Positions 10,740 to 23,959 are shown, numbered from the stretch's first letter. The stretch is DNA of 64,000 nt from Maratus speciosus (GCA_963932465.1 OZ010793.1:369839595-369903594); one strand, 5' to 3'. Notes: generated by a model from the letters alone, not told the origin. Translations and numbers: made by a program.

Positions 10740-11695
10740 GTTTCATTCTTTGAAGTAAACAACGGAACCCACCCGTCACCGAAACGATCAAGACGGCCCT
10801 CTTCTATCTCCTTTCAAATCCGAAAAGATTTCCTCTCACTCATTCCCTTTTAAACTGCCATTGTGAGCGTCGACGCCAGAAATAATAGATGGACCCCGGA
10901 AAGGGAGAGGGCGGGTATACGAAAATCATCATCCAACTTTGTTATTATTAAAAGCACGGGGATAAAACTTTTCTGGGATACGCAAAAGGGTAAACTGTTT
11001 CCATCCCAGAATGTATGATGTCTCATTTCTCTCTCGGAACCCCCTCCTGTCCCCTAGGAGAAACGATTCTGATTGGACGGGTAAAAAAGGTTTTTGTTGA
11101 ATACATACTTGGGAGTGGAAACATCTGGCCTGGGCCATTAAAGCATGGTGCGGTCCATTCAGATCATGAGCAATTAGTAGATCCTTCAGCAGAAATTCAT
11201 CAAAGAAGACAAAATCCATTAACTTGGCTCGGCGGCCCGAAGATTACTTTGGCAGGGGGGGAGAGGACGGGCGGCGGCACGGTATTTAATATTTCCGCTC
11301 GGTCGCTATTAGAGGGGGAAGCTCTGGTAATTCATTCAATAGAATATTGAGTTATCCACAATGGAAGGGACGCGAGCGCAACAAAATTAGTGCTCGTCAC
11401 CGCAGCTCAGACATATTTCACGGCGTCTTAATTAAAAGAGATCGAAAATTTCGCCGATGTTGCTCTGCAAACTTTTCTTTCCCGGGTTTTGACGGAGAGA
11501 GATTGTTATGGCCCCTTCGTCACTGGATGTGGTGCTGAGGCTTTGCCCATTGTCTTCTGACTTGATGCCCAATGCACCAAGACAGAATACTTCGGTTGTT
11601 TCAAGATCAGGATTCTCTTGGGAGTTAATTTTGTGTGAAAGGTTGCCTGACGGATAGGATTGGTTAACTGCGATCCGGTTCATCATTTTTTTTTT
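10740..11695. promoter_or_regulatory. GC-richer non-repetitive island, candidate cis-regulatory element
   Basis: This is the longest stretch in the window with near-balanced base composition, normal CpG density and no repeat structure. It contains words typical of developmental enhancers: catcaaag (TCF-like) at about 11197, several ATTA/TTAAT homeodomain-type cores (ccattaac, tctta-attaa) and cttaattaaaag at 11427. Open frames exist on both strands (10929-11219 minus, 11015-11350 plus, 11347-11538 plus, 11432-11686 minus), overlap each other, and show no domain, so I do not call a gene. It lies within the probable large 3' intron of dac. An unrecognised exon cannot be excluded. Confidence 0.45.
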
Positions 11696-11719
11696 CTTTC
11701 GTTCTTTCTTCCATTCGCC

Positions 11720-12440
11720 ATCTTCGGAAAATATTAGCTTAATTGGAAAGGATCTCCTAATTTACTGCGGCTATGAATTAGCGGTAACATTTGTGCAATG
11801 CAAATGGATATATTATATTGGTTTCGATACTCCTTGAACATAAGGTTTCTTAAGAACGGGATTTTTTTAAAAATTAGAATAGTTGATTAAATCTTTTCAT
11901 ATTGAACTATTTTTCAGGAGCGTTCCACGTTGGTTGTGAAATTACTGAATAAGTAGTAAGTTTTGCAACGTAGTGATTATTATTTAACCATATATATACA
12001 TTGAAAAAAATTAAAAATATGTAAGATTTTTCTTTTTTTTAATTAACATTAATTTATGAAACGTATATTTAAAAGAAAAATTCTCTAGTAGCAAACATTG
12101 CTTATATTGGTTCCCAATATTGTATTAATCAGAAATACTTCCAAAGAAATACCAATATTAGTTCAGTGCTCGCTTTTTCGGTTTAAATATTTAAAGTGGA
12201 GTGCCACTTTTACTGGAAAGGTTCTCGTAATTTATTGCGGTTATGAGTTAGCAATAACATTTGTACTACACATCCGGATTTTTTATATTGGTTTCTATGT
12301 TTCTTGAACACGAAGTAAAAGTATCTTAAGAAAGGAATTTTTTTAAGTTAGGTTAGGTAGATCTTTAGGTTAGTAATCTTTTAGGATTGAATATTTCCAA
12401 GGGCATTGCGCGTTGATTGTAATGTTGTTGAAATAACAGT
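11720..12440 (+). repeat. Two diverged copies of a 240-bp segment
   Basis: Copy 1 (about 11720-11960) and copy 2 (about 12190-12440) share ggaaaggatctcctaattta/ggaaaggttctcgtaattta, then ctatgaattagcggtaacatttgt, tatattggtttc and cttaagaa..ggattttttt. Same orientation, about 460 bp apart. Confidence 0.7.
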
Positions 12441-12559
12441 TTAAGTTTAACAATGTTATGCAAAATAACACGAATTATTATTTAAAAAAAAAAAAAAATG
12501 TAGTAAACGTTAAAAAAGCAAAATATTTTGCTTGAAACAGAATGTGTACGTAATGATAA

Positions 12560-12810
12560 ATGTATCTAGGAGTCCATGAAGTTTTTTGCAAGCATTGTGT
12601 TCATTTTAAGAAAAGATTGTTATTTTATGCTCCTAATGCCTCAAGAAAGGGAAAAAAATGTTGGGGGAGGGTAAGACAGCTCCTCCATAATTAAGCTGTC
12701 GTTGCATTTCTTGCAGATATTTATAAGTCAATCTGGTTTAAATTTTGCATTATTCATATACATATACCGATTGCATTAAAACAGTTCATCATTTTCTATG
12801 GTGTATGAAA
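12560..12810 (+). repeat. Diverged direct repeat, copy A' (partner 10370-10620)
   Basis: See partner. With the 11.7/12.2-kb pair this shows that DNA on both sides of the GC-rich island was duplicated; the island itself has no second copy here. Confidence 0.6.
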
Positions 12811-13009
12811 ATACACACACGAAAGATAATTTTTTGTCTCATTTTTACCGTGAGGTTTTCTTAAAATTTCCCCATCATTATAACCATTATTTAAAAAAAT
12901 ATATTTTTACCTTAATATTGTTTAATGTAGCGTGCATCTACAAGAAAGTTATTGGAATATTTTAAAACAATATCGAAATAAAACATTGTAATATATTCCA
13001 AGGCATGTC

Positions 13010-13719
13010 CAATTGTTGACACGGGAAATAGTACAGGTAAAATAGGATAAAAAAAAAAAAAGACTGATGGCCAAAATTTCGGAAGTATACTTCGTTTTGG
13101 CACAAGAAATGAAGATCCGATGAATCCGAAAAAATAAAGCTGTTTTACAGTGTTTTGAGCGGGCATTTTAACTTGACGCGAGAGGCGGGGTGATTCAACT
13201 TTTGGGACGTAGTATGTCAAGTGGGGTATTGTTTATTATGAATTTTTTAATTCTGAATTGAATGACAGCATTCGCAAGTCAATATGATCTCTACAAAATT
13301 AAGGTAAGTTTTATGAATACAAAATAAAAAATTACACTTTATTATTGAACACAGCTTTGTCACATTTTACGTTTAAAACATGTTCTTTATATCAAATTAA
13401 ATAATCTCAAACTTATCATATGTCCTCAAAAAAGCAATAATTAAAATCAGGATCATCTGAGTCTTTTTCAAGGTCATTAAATTTGTCAAAATCCATGCAT
13501 TCATAATTTTCTATTCATGAAACCATTCATGATTTTGTGTCATAAAACCTGCCGCAACTTTGCAACGGCAACGGGTGATCTTATCGACTTTCGGGTGGTG
13601 TCATTCTACTCAGAATTAAAACGTACATAATAAACAATACCCCACCTAACCCATTTAAGAAAAGTTGAATTCTCCCCCCTTTTTAAAATCGTCCCCTTAT
13701 GCCCTCTCCGCCCCCCCCC

Positions 13720-13757
<38 letters not shown>

Positions 13758-14635
13758 ACGGTAAAACAACTTTATTTTTTGGGGACTCATCGGATCTCCA
13801 TTTCTACTGACAAAACGTAATTAAAACGTACATAATAAACAATACCCCACTTGACCCATTTAAGAAAAGTTGAACTCTCCCCCCTTTTTAAAATCGTCCC
13901 CTTATAACCTCCCCCCCCCTAAAAAAAAAACACGGTAAAACAACTTTATTTTTGGGGGGCTCATCGGATCTCAATTTCTACTGACAAAACGTAGTTAAAA
14001 CGTACATAATAAACAATACCCCACTTGACCCATTTAAGAAAAGTTGAATTCTCCCCCCCCCTTTTTAAAATCGCCCCATTATGCCCCCCCCCCCGCCAAA
14101 AAAAAAAAAAACACGGTAAAACAGCTTTATTTTTTGGGGACTCATCGGATCTCCATTTCTACTGATAAAACGTCCAGTTCTTCCAAAATTTTCATTAATG
14201 CCATTAGTTGTTGCTGAAAAAAACCTACTTTATGTGCACTAAAGAATGATGTTTGACTTTGTATTCAGAAAACATGGATAACGTTGTAACAAAAGATCGT
14301 ATTGTCTTGCGGATAGTATCATTCTATTCAGAATTAAAAAATACTTAATAAACGACCCTACTTAAAAGACTTGATCTACTTAAAAGATTTTGAAATTCCC
14401 CCCGATCCCCTCAATTAAAAATGCCCCCCTTTTGCCCCTCAAAACCTGGTAAAACAATTTTATTTTGGGACGACTCATCGGATCTTCCTTTCTAGTGCTG
14501 AAACGAAGTTCTTCCCAAATTTTGGTGAATGGCCATCAGTTGTCGTATATTACTCATTTTTAGGTCTATTTTACCTGTACTAAAAAATTGCAGCATTTTA
14601 CTGCGGGATTTCGTGTTAGTTTTTCAACGTAATGA
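13010..14635. mobile_element. Foldback/tandem element with poly-C and poly-A tracts
   Basis: The right part has four direct copies of a unit of about 185 bp (starts near 13618, 13815, 13995, 14330): aaaacgtacataataaacaat, accccacttgacccatttaag, a C run, an A run, cacggtaaaacaactttat, ggactcatcggatct. The left part (about 13010-13265) is one inverted copy of the same unit. The copies share end motifs (tattttacctgtact near 14568 and its inverse near 13030). The A run of the first direct copy reaches about 28 bases. Type of element unknown. Confidence 0.75.
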
Positions 14636-14745
14636 TATTTATTCAAAAATTATTTTAAATCATTTTAACAATTAAACAACAATCTTTGAAACATTTTAAA
14701 TTTAACATGGATGTAACAGAAAAAATATAGCAATCTTTTGATAAA

Positions 14746-14796
<51 letters not shown>

Positions 14797-15935
14797 ATCT
14801 TTTTTTATTTTTTATATGTCAAACTACCAATGTATGAAATATAAAAGTGCTTTTTTTTCCTTGCTAAGGAATATTCTAACAAAAGTTATATTTTAAAGAA
14901 AAGTTATTATAACAACGTAGATCAAATATTTAATTAGTTAATTCCGCATTTAATTTTTAAACAAATACCTATAACTTTTATTAAATAATCTTATTTATTT
15001 TCCTATTAGAGAAATATTTTTCCAACTGTTGTTTTTAAGATGTATGATATCTTACATTGTATTCTATTATATATTATTTATTGAATGAAATTTAAACTCT
15101 GCAAATAATTAAACATATTTTTTCAAAAGAAGTTTTAGTGGTTGCCGGTTACTTATGAATATGATTAGCGTTTTCACTACTTTTAATTTAACTTACAAAA
15201 TAAAAAGCAAAAGATTCAGGTAACTTATATTTTTTAATGCTATTTCTGCTATTTATATATTTTAAAAGTTACTTTCAGTCATAAAATAATTATAATAATC
15301 CGAAACTTTTATCGTAAATTAAAAATACGAAATGTAAAATTAATCACAATTATAGGCCTTTTAAAGAAAATGTATGTTGTAATTTGAATAAATAATTCAT
15401 CATTTGTCTTTAATTAAATTCAAAATATCAAATTCATAAAGGCTGATTTTTTTTTCTAATTCAGTTAAAGTGCAAAAAGAAAAAAAAATGCAATTAACCT
15501 GTTGAACAAATTATTTTTTTAACCCCACTGACAAAAAACGTATAGCAAGCAAAATAGCATGTTAAAACAAATTTAAATGTACATTTACATTTCTTAATAG
15601 TCTTTCATTGCCTTTTCCGTTTCTAATTACGAAACACTTTTGTTTTCGAAATAAAAAAGAATGATGCCGGAATAAATATTTAAAAAAATTAAAGAGTACG
15701 ACAAATACCTTTTTATACATGCACTCTGATTTAAAAAAGAGCAAGAACTTAAATTACATACCATTAAATCGGAATTAAAGAGATACGGCCTTTTTCTACT
15801 TCAGGTGTCCGATTCAGAATTTATTTGTTCAAATGATGTTTGTTGCACTTTTTATGGGGAAAGGGGGATTATGTTTCATGATCTTTCTCTTCTTTCGGCG
15901 ACAATTTGTTTGTTCATTAAAATTCTGCATTAAAA
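14636..15935. other. AT-rich stretch, no gene
   Basis: Contains a 46-base A run (14750-14795). A 60-codon minus-strand frame at 15562-15744 is AT-driven and not a gene. Confidence 0.55.
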
Positions 15936-16967
15936 CAATTTGAATCTACAGGTGTTTGGAAGTAAAATGCGAATGTTTTAATATTTTATTTCAAAAAGAG
16001 TTTTTAGCTGTTTATTTGTTTTTAATTTATTTTTTTAGGAACTGTGAAACGTGATGTTAATGAGATTTTTCTTTACACGATTTGATTTATGTTGTGTTTC
16101 ATTTTCACAAATTTGCTTTTAATTATCTCCGGGATGCATTTTCTTTCCATATTGTGGAATTGAAGATTTTGTAAATATTTTAAAAAGTTAATTAATTTTG
16201 AGACGTTTAATATACATCTATGCTGTTTAGTACACATTTGAAAAATATTTTTATGTTATCTTAAAAACTGAACTGTCTGTTAAATGCAATAAGAGGGAAA
16301 TAAATTAATTTATAGTGTTGAAATATTAATTATAGATAAATATGATGAAAAAATAGGTAAGAGATTAAACTAAATATTGGAAGTAACAGAAATTTAATGA
16401 TAGATTTTGATTCAGTCTCGGATCAATATTTTCTGAAATGTCTTCAAGTATTATGAGTAGGTAGATCAATTAAATATATAAATATTAAATAATTTCAATC
16501 TACAGGTGTTTAAAAGTATAACTGGAATGTTTTAATAGTTCATTTCAAAAATAGTTTTTAGTTGTTTATTTATTTTCTGGGAACTCTGAAACGCGATGCT
16601 AACGAAATTTTTTTTTACGCGATTAGATTTATGTTATGTTTTATTTCTCGTTCTTTTGAAAATTATTTAAGGAATGAATTCTTCTCCTATCGCGAAATTA
16701 GATATTTTTTTAAATGCATTTTTAAAATTTTAATTAATTTTTAAATTTTATGTACATTTACATTGATTAGTATAGATATGAAATTACATTTCCTTAAAAA
16801 TTAATATATATATATAATAACGCATCTTCACTATGAATTAACCAACAAGCACCTCTGATGATTCTGTGGGTTATTCGTAGTTTTTTATTTTACATACTGG
16901 TTTCCTATGTTCATATTTTGTTCATCTATTAGAATTTTACCATTTGTTCATATATTTGTGATTTCGT

Positions 16968-16992
16968 CTTTATTATATATATATATATACAT

Positions 16993-17026
<34 letters not shown>

Positions 17027-17027
17027 C
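16968..17027. repeat. Compound (TA)n(CA)n(TA)n microsatellite
   Basis: tata run, then acacac run, then tatata run over about 60 bp. Confidence 0.95.
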
Positions 17028-17405
17028 GTTTCAAATAAAATTTCCAACCAGGTGGGATTTTTATTACCAAATAATATTTTCTGGAATGTCTTTAAGCAGT
17101 TCGTCTATGAATTTAATAATATCATCAGAGCTATTTATCTTTATTTGAAATAAAATTAAAATCTTGCACATGCATTTATATTATTAATTCAGTGCTGTAA
17201 TGTATTTTCACTATACCTTAAAAATTAAAGTATCTCTGGAATGTAATGATTAGAAAAAAAAAAAAGAAAAAAAAACAGCTTAGCAGATAATGGTGAAATA
17301 CTGTTTCACATTTTGAAGCGGCACTGAATTTTAGACAACCGCATTGAACACAATAAAGATAGATTTTGTTTTTACTTCTAATCATAACTCCATATTCACC
17401 TTTAA

Positions 17406-17658
17406 CACGTTGAATGCCAGGGTGACTGACACTGAAGCAGAAAAATTTACAATGTTTTAAGTAATTTTTAAGAAAGTGTAATACTGTAATAAATAAAAGA
17501 TAAGTAAATTTTAAATACATTTTCAGTAATTACTTAAAACAATATATATATTTTTTTAGTTTTATATCATATTTTAGACTGTCAGTTATCGGTGAAAGAC
17601 GCGTTCTAAACGAAAAGTTCAATGTCAGTCACCGGTGACTGACGTGGCGCTTAACGTG
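17406..17658. mobile_element. piggyBac-type MITE, 253 bp, perfect TTAA duplication
   Basis: TTAA at 17402-17405 and 17659-17662. Termini are inverted: cacgttgaatgcca on the left and the inverse of cacgttaagcgccac on the right, each followed internally by a gtcagtcaccggtgactgac-type palindrome. A paralogous repeat copy at about 18213-18250 (actctttaaataacattaaggaacttc) lacks the insertion and shows the ancestral site. Confidence 0.85.
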
Positions 17659-18660
17659 TTAAGGAACTCCTAATATATTTCAAATAAAAATCTCCAAACA
17701 TCCTTAATAAAAGCATCAAAAGTTATTCATAGATTATTTTAATTTGATGCCGATTTAAATTAATTTCTTGTATACGTTTATATTGTTTAGTATTGTGCTC
17801 AGAAGTATTTTTATTCTATGTTAAAAATTGAAGTTTGTTAAATATAGTGATATGAAAGAAAATTATTTATTGATGTTGAAATATTGCTTTATATTTTGAA
17901 GTGGTACTGAAGTTTGGAAAATTCACTGAATGTAATAATGATGGATTTTGCTTTTATTGGCGATATAAATATAATGTATATTATTTTTGGAATTTTTCAT
18001 TAAAATTAAAACCTCCGACATGCATTTATAATATGTTAATACAGTGCAGGAAATATTTTCACTTTACCTTAAAAATTAAATCTTCAGTTAAATATAATGA
18101 TATGAAAATATATTATTTAATGAGGGTGATATATTGTATCACATTTTAAAGCGGTACTGGAGTTTAGAAAATTTCATTGCACATTATAATGATAGATTTT
18201 GTTTTTACTGCTTAATAATAACTCTTTAAATAACATTAAGGAACTTCTAATGCCTTTTCAATTAAAATTTCCAATCATTATTAATTAGTATCCATAGTTT
18301 ATTTTAATTTAAGGTCAATCAAAATTAATTCCTCTCGTACATACTTATACTGTTTAGCATTGTACCGAAAAATATCCCCGTTTTATGTTAAAAATTAAAG
18401 TATCGGTTAAATGCAGTGAGTCTAAAGTCGATTACTTATTGATATTGAAATATTGTTTTATATTTTGAAGTGGAACTTTAAGTTTAAAATATTCAATGAA
18501 GATTATGATGATGGATTTTGTTTTTATTGCCAACGGAAATATTTAATATATTATTTCTGACATACGTTATTGCTGCCTTTTTTAATTAAGATTTTCACAT
18601 GTTTTTAATATTAGTATCCAAAATATTTTATAAATTAGACTAATTTAAAGTTAGCTACTT

Positions 18661-20105
18661 TGAGTTCGTTACTTTATTACGCCTATTTCATCAATAAGGA
18701 ATTGCTTTAAAATTGCATAAAATTTATATGTTGATATAATAAGCGATTCCATTAACTGCGTTAATGTAGTCACTTAATAAATCAAAATATATTTTAGCAG
18801 CTCTGCGAGAGAATGTTGTATTAATGTAAGTAAAATAAATTTTTAAAAATATAACTGTTTTGTGTCCTTTATAAGGATTAAATAAGTTTATAGCAACTTT
18901 CATATTTAAATTTTACATTATTTATCTTTTTCTCTGATAAAAAAGGATATATATCCCCGAGTAATAAAAATATAATTTACATTTTACTCCATCTACTTTA
19001 TATGTTATTTTTTATTTTTTGTAATTTTATATATGTAATTTTGTATAATTTTTGTTGTTGTTGTTGCGAATAACATCAAAATTTTCATATATGTAATTTT
19101 GTATAATTTTTTGTTGTTGGGAATAACATAAAATTTTTTCACTGAATATAACTCTTCTATTGCTTAGAAAATATTTTATAAGAAATTTAATAAAGAATTT
19201 TATTAGAATATGAAATTATGCAACGATTTATGCAATATACTAATATTCTTATACGTACACAGGATTACATTATAATTAATACTCTCAGCACATCTTAACT
19301 CAAAGAATATTTATTGAACTACAAAAATACTAGAATTATATCATTGGATCATTTAATAAATTTGTTGAAGTGCATATAAAAATGAACATTTCCTTAAAAA
19401 ATTAATTTATTTTTCTTTACATAAGTTCTTTAGAGTTCTCACGTACAAATAGCATATTTGTACCCCTTTTTCAAAAATTAAATGCAAATTTTCAAAAAGA
19501 AGCATAATTATTATGCTTTTTCTGGATTGATAAACAGAATCAGAATAAAATATATAATGATAAGCATGAATTTCTATCCACTGATATGAATTTTTAAAAC
19601 AGTTGAAAAAAATATGCAAAGGGTAATATTTAATGAACGCATAAAATTAGTTTTATGCTCGAGAAATGTTCATAAAAATATGTTTATTCGCCAAATAAAT
19701 ACTTGTGATAAAAAATAATAGCAAGTACAATAGAAAATAATAATAATAATAATAATAACAATAAAAGTAATTTGAGAGCACTCAGCACCCTTCTAAAGCT
19801 TTGTTATTGAAGCATTATTTGAGCTTGGCTTTCTCCTTGTTACTTATTTAAGATGATTTCATTGGATTCATTTGCTTACAGCAAGCCTATGCTAGTGACA
19901 TATTACAAAAAGTGAAAAGTATGTCCTGAATAGGGACTTTTTTAAGCAGGAATTTTTATATTAAAACAATCAAAAATCATTTTTAATACATCGAAGACTT
20001 ATTAGTTAAAAATTTACAAGCAAAATCAACATAAATCAAAACTTTAAAAGCTGTTATTTGGTACCAGTAGAAATTCTGATAATATTTAGACTTTTCAATA
20101 CCTTT
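18661..20105. other. AT-rich stretch, no gene
   Basis: Includes a local duplication of atatatgtaattttgtataattttt (about 19030 and 19087) and an (ATA)n run at 19737-19757. Two minus-strand frames of 60-70 codons (19407-19619, 19983-20165) are AT-driven. Confidence 0.55.
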
Positions 20106-20109
20106 AAGA

Positions 20110-21145
20110 ATATATATATATTTAATATATTTAATTGTCATATTTAGGAAGAAATGTGTTAACATTGAAAATGTGAAAAAAAAGTTACTTATTTTTGTTG
20201 TTGTTCAATATATGCAAAAAAACTTTCTAATTCTGTTAAAGATCATACATTTAATCAAGTAATCTTTAAATGAATAATAAAAAAAAATCTGTTTTAGGTT
20301 GCTATGTATGTGTGTGTGTATGTATGTCTTCAATTTTCTCAAGAACCACCCAACGGATTTGAATGCAACTTTTACACTACAATTCTAGTACACCAGGGGA
20401 GGTTTTAAGCTAAAACGATTCATCCTAAACTGTGTAGTTTTTTTCCCTTTTACAAGGACAAATCAAATGTTTTAATATATAACTGTCTACTGCGTTTCAA
20501 AAGTGGATGATGAGCAATAGATTGATTTTATATATCTGCGAGAGGTGACATTCGAAAAATTAAGTTAGATTGATCGAAATAATTCAAGAAAAATCTTGCG
20601 CGATGAGAAACTAGAGTGCCCTTATAAATATATATATAGTTAATATATTTAATTGTCATATTTAGGAAGAAATGTGTTAACATTGAAAACGTGAAAAAAA
20701 GTTACTTATTTTTGTTGTTGTTCAATATATGCAAAAAAACTTTCTCATTCTGTTAAAGATCATACATTTAATCAAGTAATTTTTAAATGAATAATAAAAA
20801 AAATCTGTTTTAGGTTGTTATGTATGTGTGTATGTATGTCTTCAATTTTCTGAACAACCACATAACGGATTTGAATGCAACTTTTACACTACAATTCTGG
20901 TACACCAGGGGAGGTTTTAAGCTAAAACGATTCATCCTAAACTGTGTAGTTTTTTCCCCTTTTACAAGGACAAATCAAATGTTTTAATATATAACTGTCT
21001 ACTGCGTTTCAAAAGTGGACGATGAGCAATAGATTGATTTCATATATCTGCGAGAGGTGACATTCGAGAAATTAAGTTAGATTCATCGAAATAATTCTGG
21101 AAAAATCTTGCGCGATGAGAAACTAGAGTTCTCTTATAAATAAGA
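20110..21145 (+). repeat. Tandem duplication, about 520-bp unit
   Basis: Copy 1 about 20110-20635, copy 2 about 20636-21145, differing at few positions. Each holds a gtatgtatgtctt block followed by caattttct.aa.aaccac..aacggatttgaatgc, a word often found in dispersed arthropod repeats, and ends with cttgcgcgatgagaaactagag. Confidence 0.9.
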
Positions 21146-21310
21146 AAGTGCAAATATACGAGAAATAAAATTTGATTGATCGAGAGTATTTTGGTCAAAA
21201 TCGTGCACAACAAGCACCTAGAGTGCTTTTATATATAAGGTAGTTGCGACATACGAGGAAGAAAATTTTATTCGTCTAAAGGATTTTGGATAAAAACTGG
21301 ACGAGACTGT
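21065..21310 (+). repeat. Degenerate 85-bp repeats after the 520-bp duplication
   Basis: Three variants of cga(g/a)aaattaa.ttagattgatcgaaa...tcttgcgcgatgagaaactagag follow each other with ageing divergence, grading into unique sequence. Confidence 0.55.
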
Positions 21311-22315
21311 CGTTATCGCCAAAGTAATGTTTGTTGACTTGTCTCATTCCTTGATATAGAACTTGTCCAGGCAAGTATAGAAGAGTTCGGGTATGGGGAT
21401 GAAAGCAGTTTGGCAAAATCTTCTAGTACGAGTATGCGGCATGTACCTATGCTACCCACTCGAATGGCAAGAATGTAGATTTAATTGAATATGGTTCTCT
21501 TTTAAAAATATCATCTTGTGTCAAACCATTCTCGCTAAAATTCGTCATATGGCACTCAGTAAGTAATAAAAAAAGGCAATGCTAATAACATAAGTTTTTT
21601 GTACAATCGCAATCGTTTATTCAGAAACAGTCAGTTGATGTCGTCCTCTCGCCCCCCAAATTACTTCTTAAAGTTTTAGCACTTAAAAAGCGGTAATTTA
21701 CAAAATAAATAAAAACACTGACATTTTTTAATTGTTATTATTACTTATTTTACTTTCTACTGAAAATGCGCAAAAATATTTTATGAAGCTAGTTTTCAAA
21801 CTATTCAAATTTAGTAATGACTTCTTTAAAAAAAAGTTTCTTAGAAAAAGAATCAATAACAAAGACAATAACGGGCATTGAGTCCCTCTAAATACTAGAG
21901 TAAATGTTTTTTTTTTTTCAAATAGCTGTAATTCGAGGGATAATTTTACCTCATTTAACTCGGTCGCTTACCATGAGGATTGTTCTCACTTTCGGTTATG
22001 GAGTTTCTTTCCCTCTCAAGCTCCTGAGATAATGTGTCTGAAAAAAAATTAAAAAATCGGTCTAAATAAAATTAATATATCAACAAAAAATACAAAAATT
22101 AAAACCCTCTTTTTCGAAAAGGGGCTGTGCATATATACCGTCATCACTTTAAGAGGGAGGGGTCTGGCATATGATATCGTAAGGTATCTCTCGGAGGAGG
22201 GGAGATTGTCTTTTGATATCGTTATCATTTTTTATCCAACCAAAATTTTCTGTTTTCATTTGTAACTTGTTCTTTACACAAAAAAGTCTGTTTTTGTTTT
22301 TTTCAGTCGGTTATC

Positions 22316-22346
<31 letters not shown>

Positions 22347-23955
22347 AAATACAAAGTTATTATTAAAATCATTAAACGATTATACAATCATTTAATTCCA
22401 AAATGTGTAGTACCCCAACGTTTGGCATCCCTGTTCTTCTGTCGTATGTGTATGCATGTAAAAGAAGGATAAATAATGTTGTCTACCTGTTTTGTTGATA
22501 AGGCTTCCTGCCTGCCCTCCTCCCCCATGTGCAGGGCAAATGCAAGAAGATATTATTGTTGTTGAATACATTATGCAACAAAAAGCTACTATTAAATACT
22601 TTTAAATAGTAGCCATTTTTTAAGTGTTATTTGATATAAAGTTATTTTATGTATAATAATAATGATATGTTATTGACGTCTCTTCATTTGAATCAATAAA
22701 GTATGCAAATAATAAATGTATAACCGTATCTGTATATCACTGCAAACAAAAGAAAATATTGCAACAATCAATGTTTTTTTTTTAGACATTGATAACGATA
22801 TCATTAGGAAGGGAGGAGAGGGTTCGTGGGATGATAATGTATGATATCATAAGAAGGGGGGGGAGGGGTCCAAAATTACCCAAAAATTTGATAACGTTAT
22901 ATATGTACAGTCCCAAACTTGTGTTACACTAATGATTTAACTCAAGATTTTTAGTATAACGGCCATCTTACAATAAGCTAATTAGAAACCTAAGGACAGT
23001 AAATACTCTTCAATAAGAATAGATATTAATTTACGTGTTTTTGTTGTTGAATGATCAAATTAATATAAAATTAATTTCAAACATATCAAAATAATGAATA
23101 CTTCCTTCATAAAAAAGATATGCAATATTAAAGGATATCTTTATGATTTCAAGTTTTATTTTACAGTAATTGATCTGACGTATACTTATGTCATTAAGAA
23201 ATATCTTAAGAGCTAAATCAGATAGCAAAATGTTAATTTTATTTTTAATTAGTAACTTCTTTGCTTTTGCATATAAATATGTTCTACAATTCTAAATAAT
23301 TTTTATGCTATTTTAATTTATGGATTCGCTTTCTTTTACATTCTGTGTTTTAGCTTTAGTAAAAATAGGCGTAGTTAATAATCTTATTCCAGCAATTTTT
23401 AATAGTTATTTATGCAGGAAACTCACAAGGAAAGATAATTCAAAAATTCATAATGCTGGATTCCAATTTTAGTGGAATCTCTTTATTTTAGGGAATTTAG
23501 ATGTTTTAGTGATTATATTTTCTTGAACTCTAGTTCCAACTATCTGTTTCCAGAGCAAGTTGTTTAAAATTTTAAAACCTCAATCGATTGCCCATGACTC
23601 AATCTAAATTAGTTATTAACTCCCTATTAATGCTCATGGTGTTCTGTGTGCTGTACGAAATTGAAATCGTAAGCTAAATTTCATCTCCAACAATTCTTCA
23701 ACACATGGCTAAATAATGATCCATTTAAATTATGTTGATTGATTTTGAAACGATAAACTTCTTCCAAAATTTTTTTTTAAATTGTTCGGCACTATCAAAG
23801 GCTTTTTTTCTTCAAAAATTTAAAACTTATATGCACTGATGATGGTACACTATGGCTACTGAAACTAGTTTGCAACAAGAAATAAAGTGTCTTGGTACTA
23901 GACGTTGTTTTTTATTTATATTGTACTGTGGCAAGTAATTTCGTATTGTAATTTA
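21311..23955. other. Stretch without gene
   Basis: Mostly AT-rich. A 24-base T run is at 22318-22341. Two G-rich blocks (22150-22205 and 22800-22870) share gatatcgt(t/a)a.. and gggaggggtc words and lie on either side of a simple stretch, possibly two ends of one decayed element. No gene seen. Confidence 0.5.
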
Positions 23956-23959
23956 TTTG

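Larger units (their letters stand above)
15940..18660 (+). repeat. Degenerate tandem repeat domain
   Basis: A segment beginning atctacaggtgttt and continuing through gaatgttttaatattt, agctgtttattt and ggaact(g/c)tgaaacg(t/c)gatg is duplicated at 15945 and 16500 (about 555 bp apart). A second unit, recognised by aaaattgaagt..tgttaaatatagtgatatgaaa and ttatattttgaagtggtactg, recurs near 16265, 17215, 17825, 18070 and 18390. Divergence is high. A TTAA-flanked MITE interrupts one copy at 17406. Confidence 0.7.

Noticed and set aside
11015..11538. Plus-strand frames of 111 and 63 codons in the GC-rich island
   Set aside because: Overlapped by minus-strand frames of similar length, with no domain or splice context. 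Expected by chance in low-AT sequence, though an unknown exon is not fully excluded.
13090..14170. gatccgatgagtcc, resembling the hammerhead core CUGAUGAGUCC, in the 13-14 kb repeats
   Set aside because: The conserved U is C and no GAAA with a pairing stem II follows at the right distance in any copy.
22318..22341. Poly-T and poly-A runs (also 14750, 27327, 40902, 54945) as retroposon tails
   Set aside because: No adjacent retroposed sequence or target duplication could be identified, so they are treated as simple repeats.
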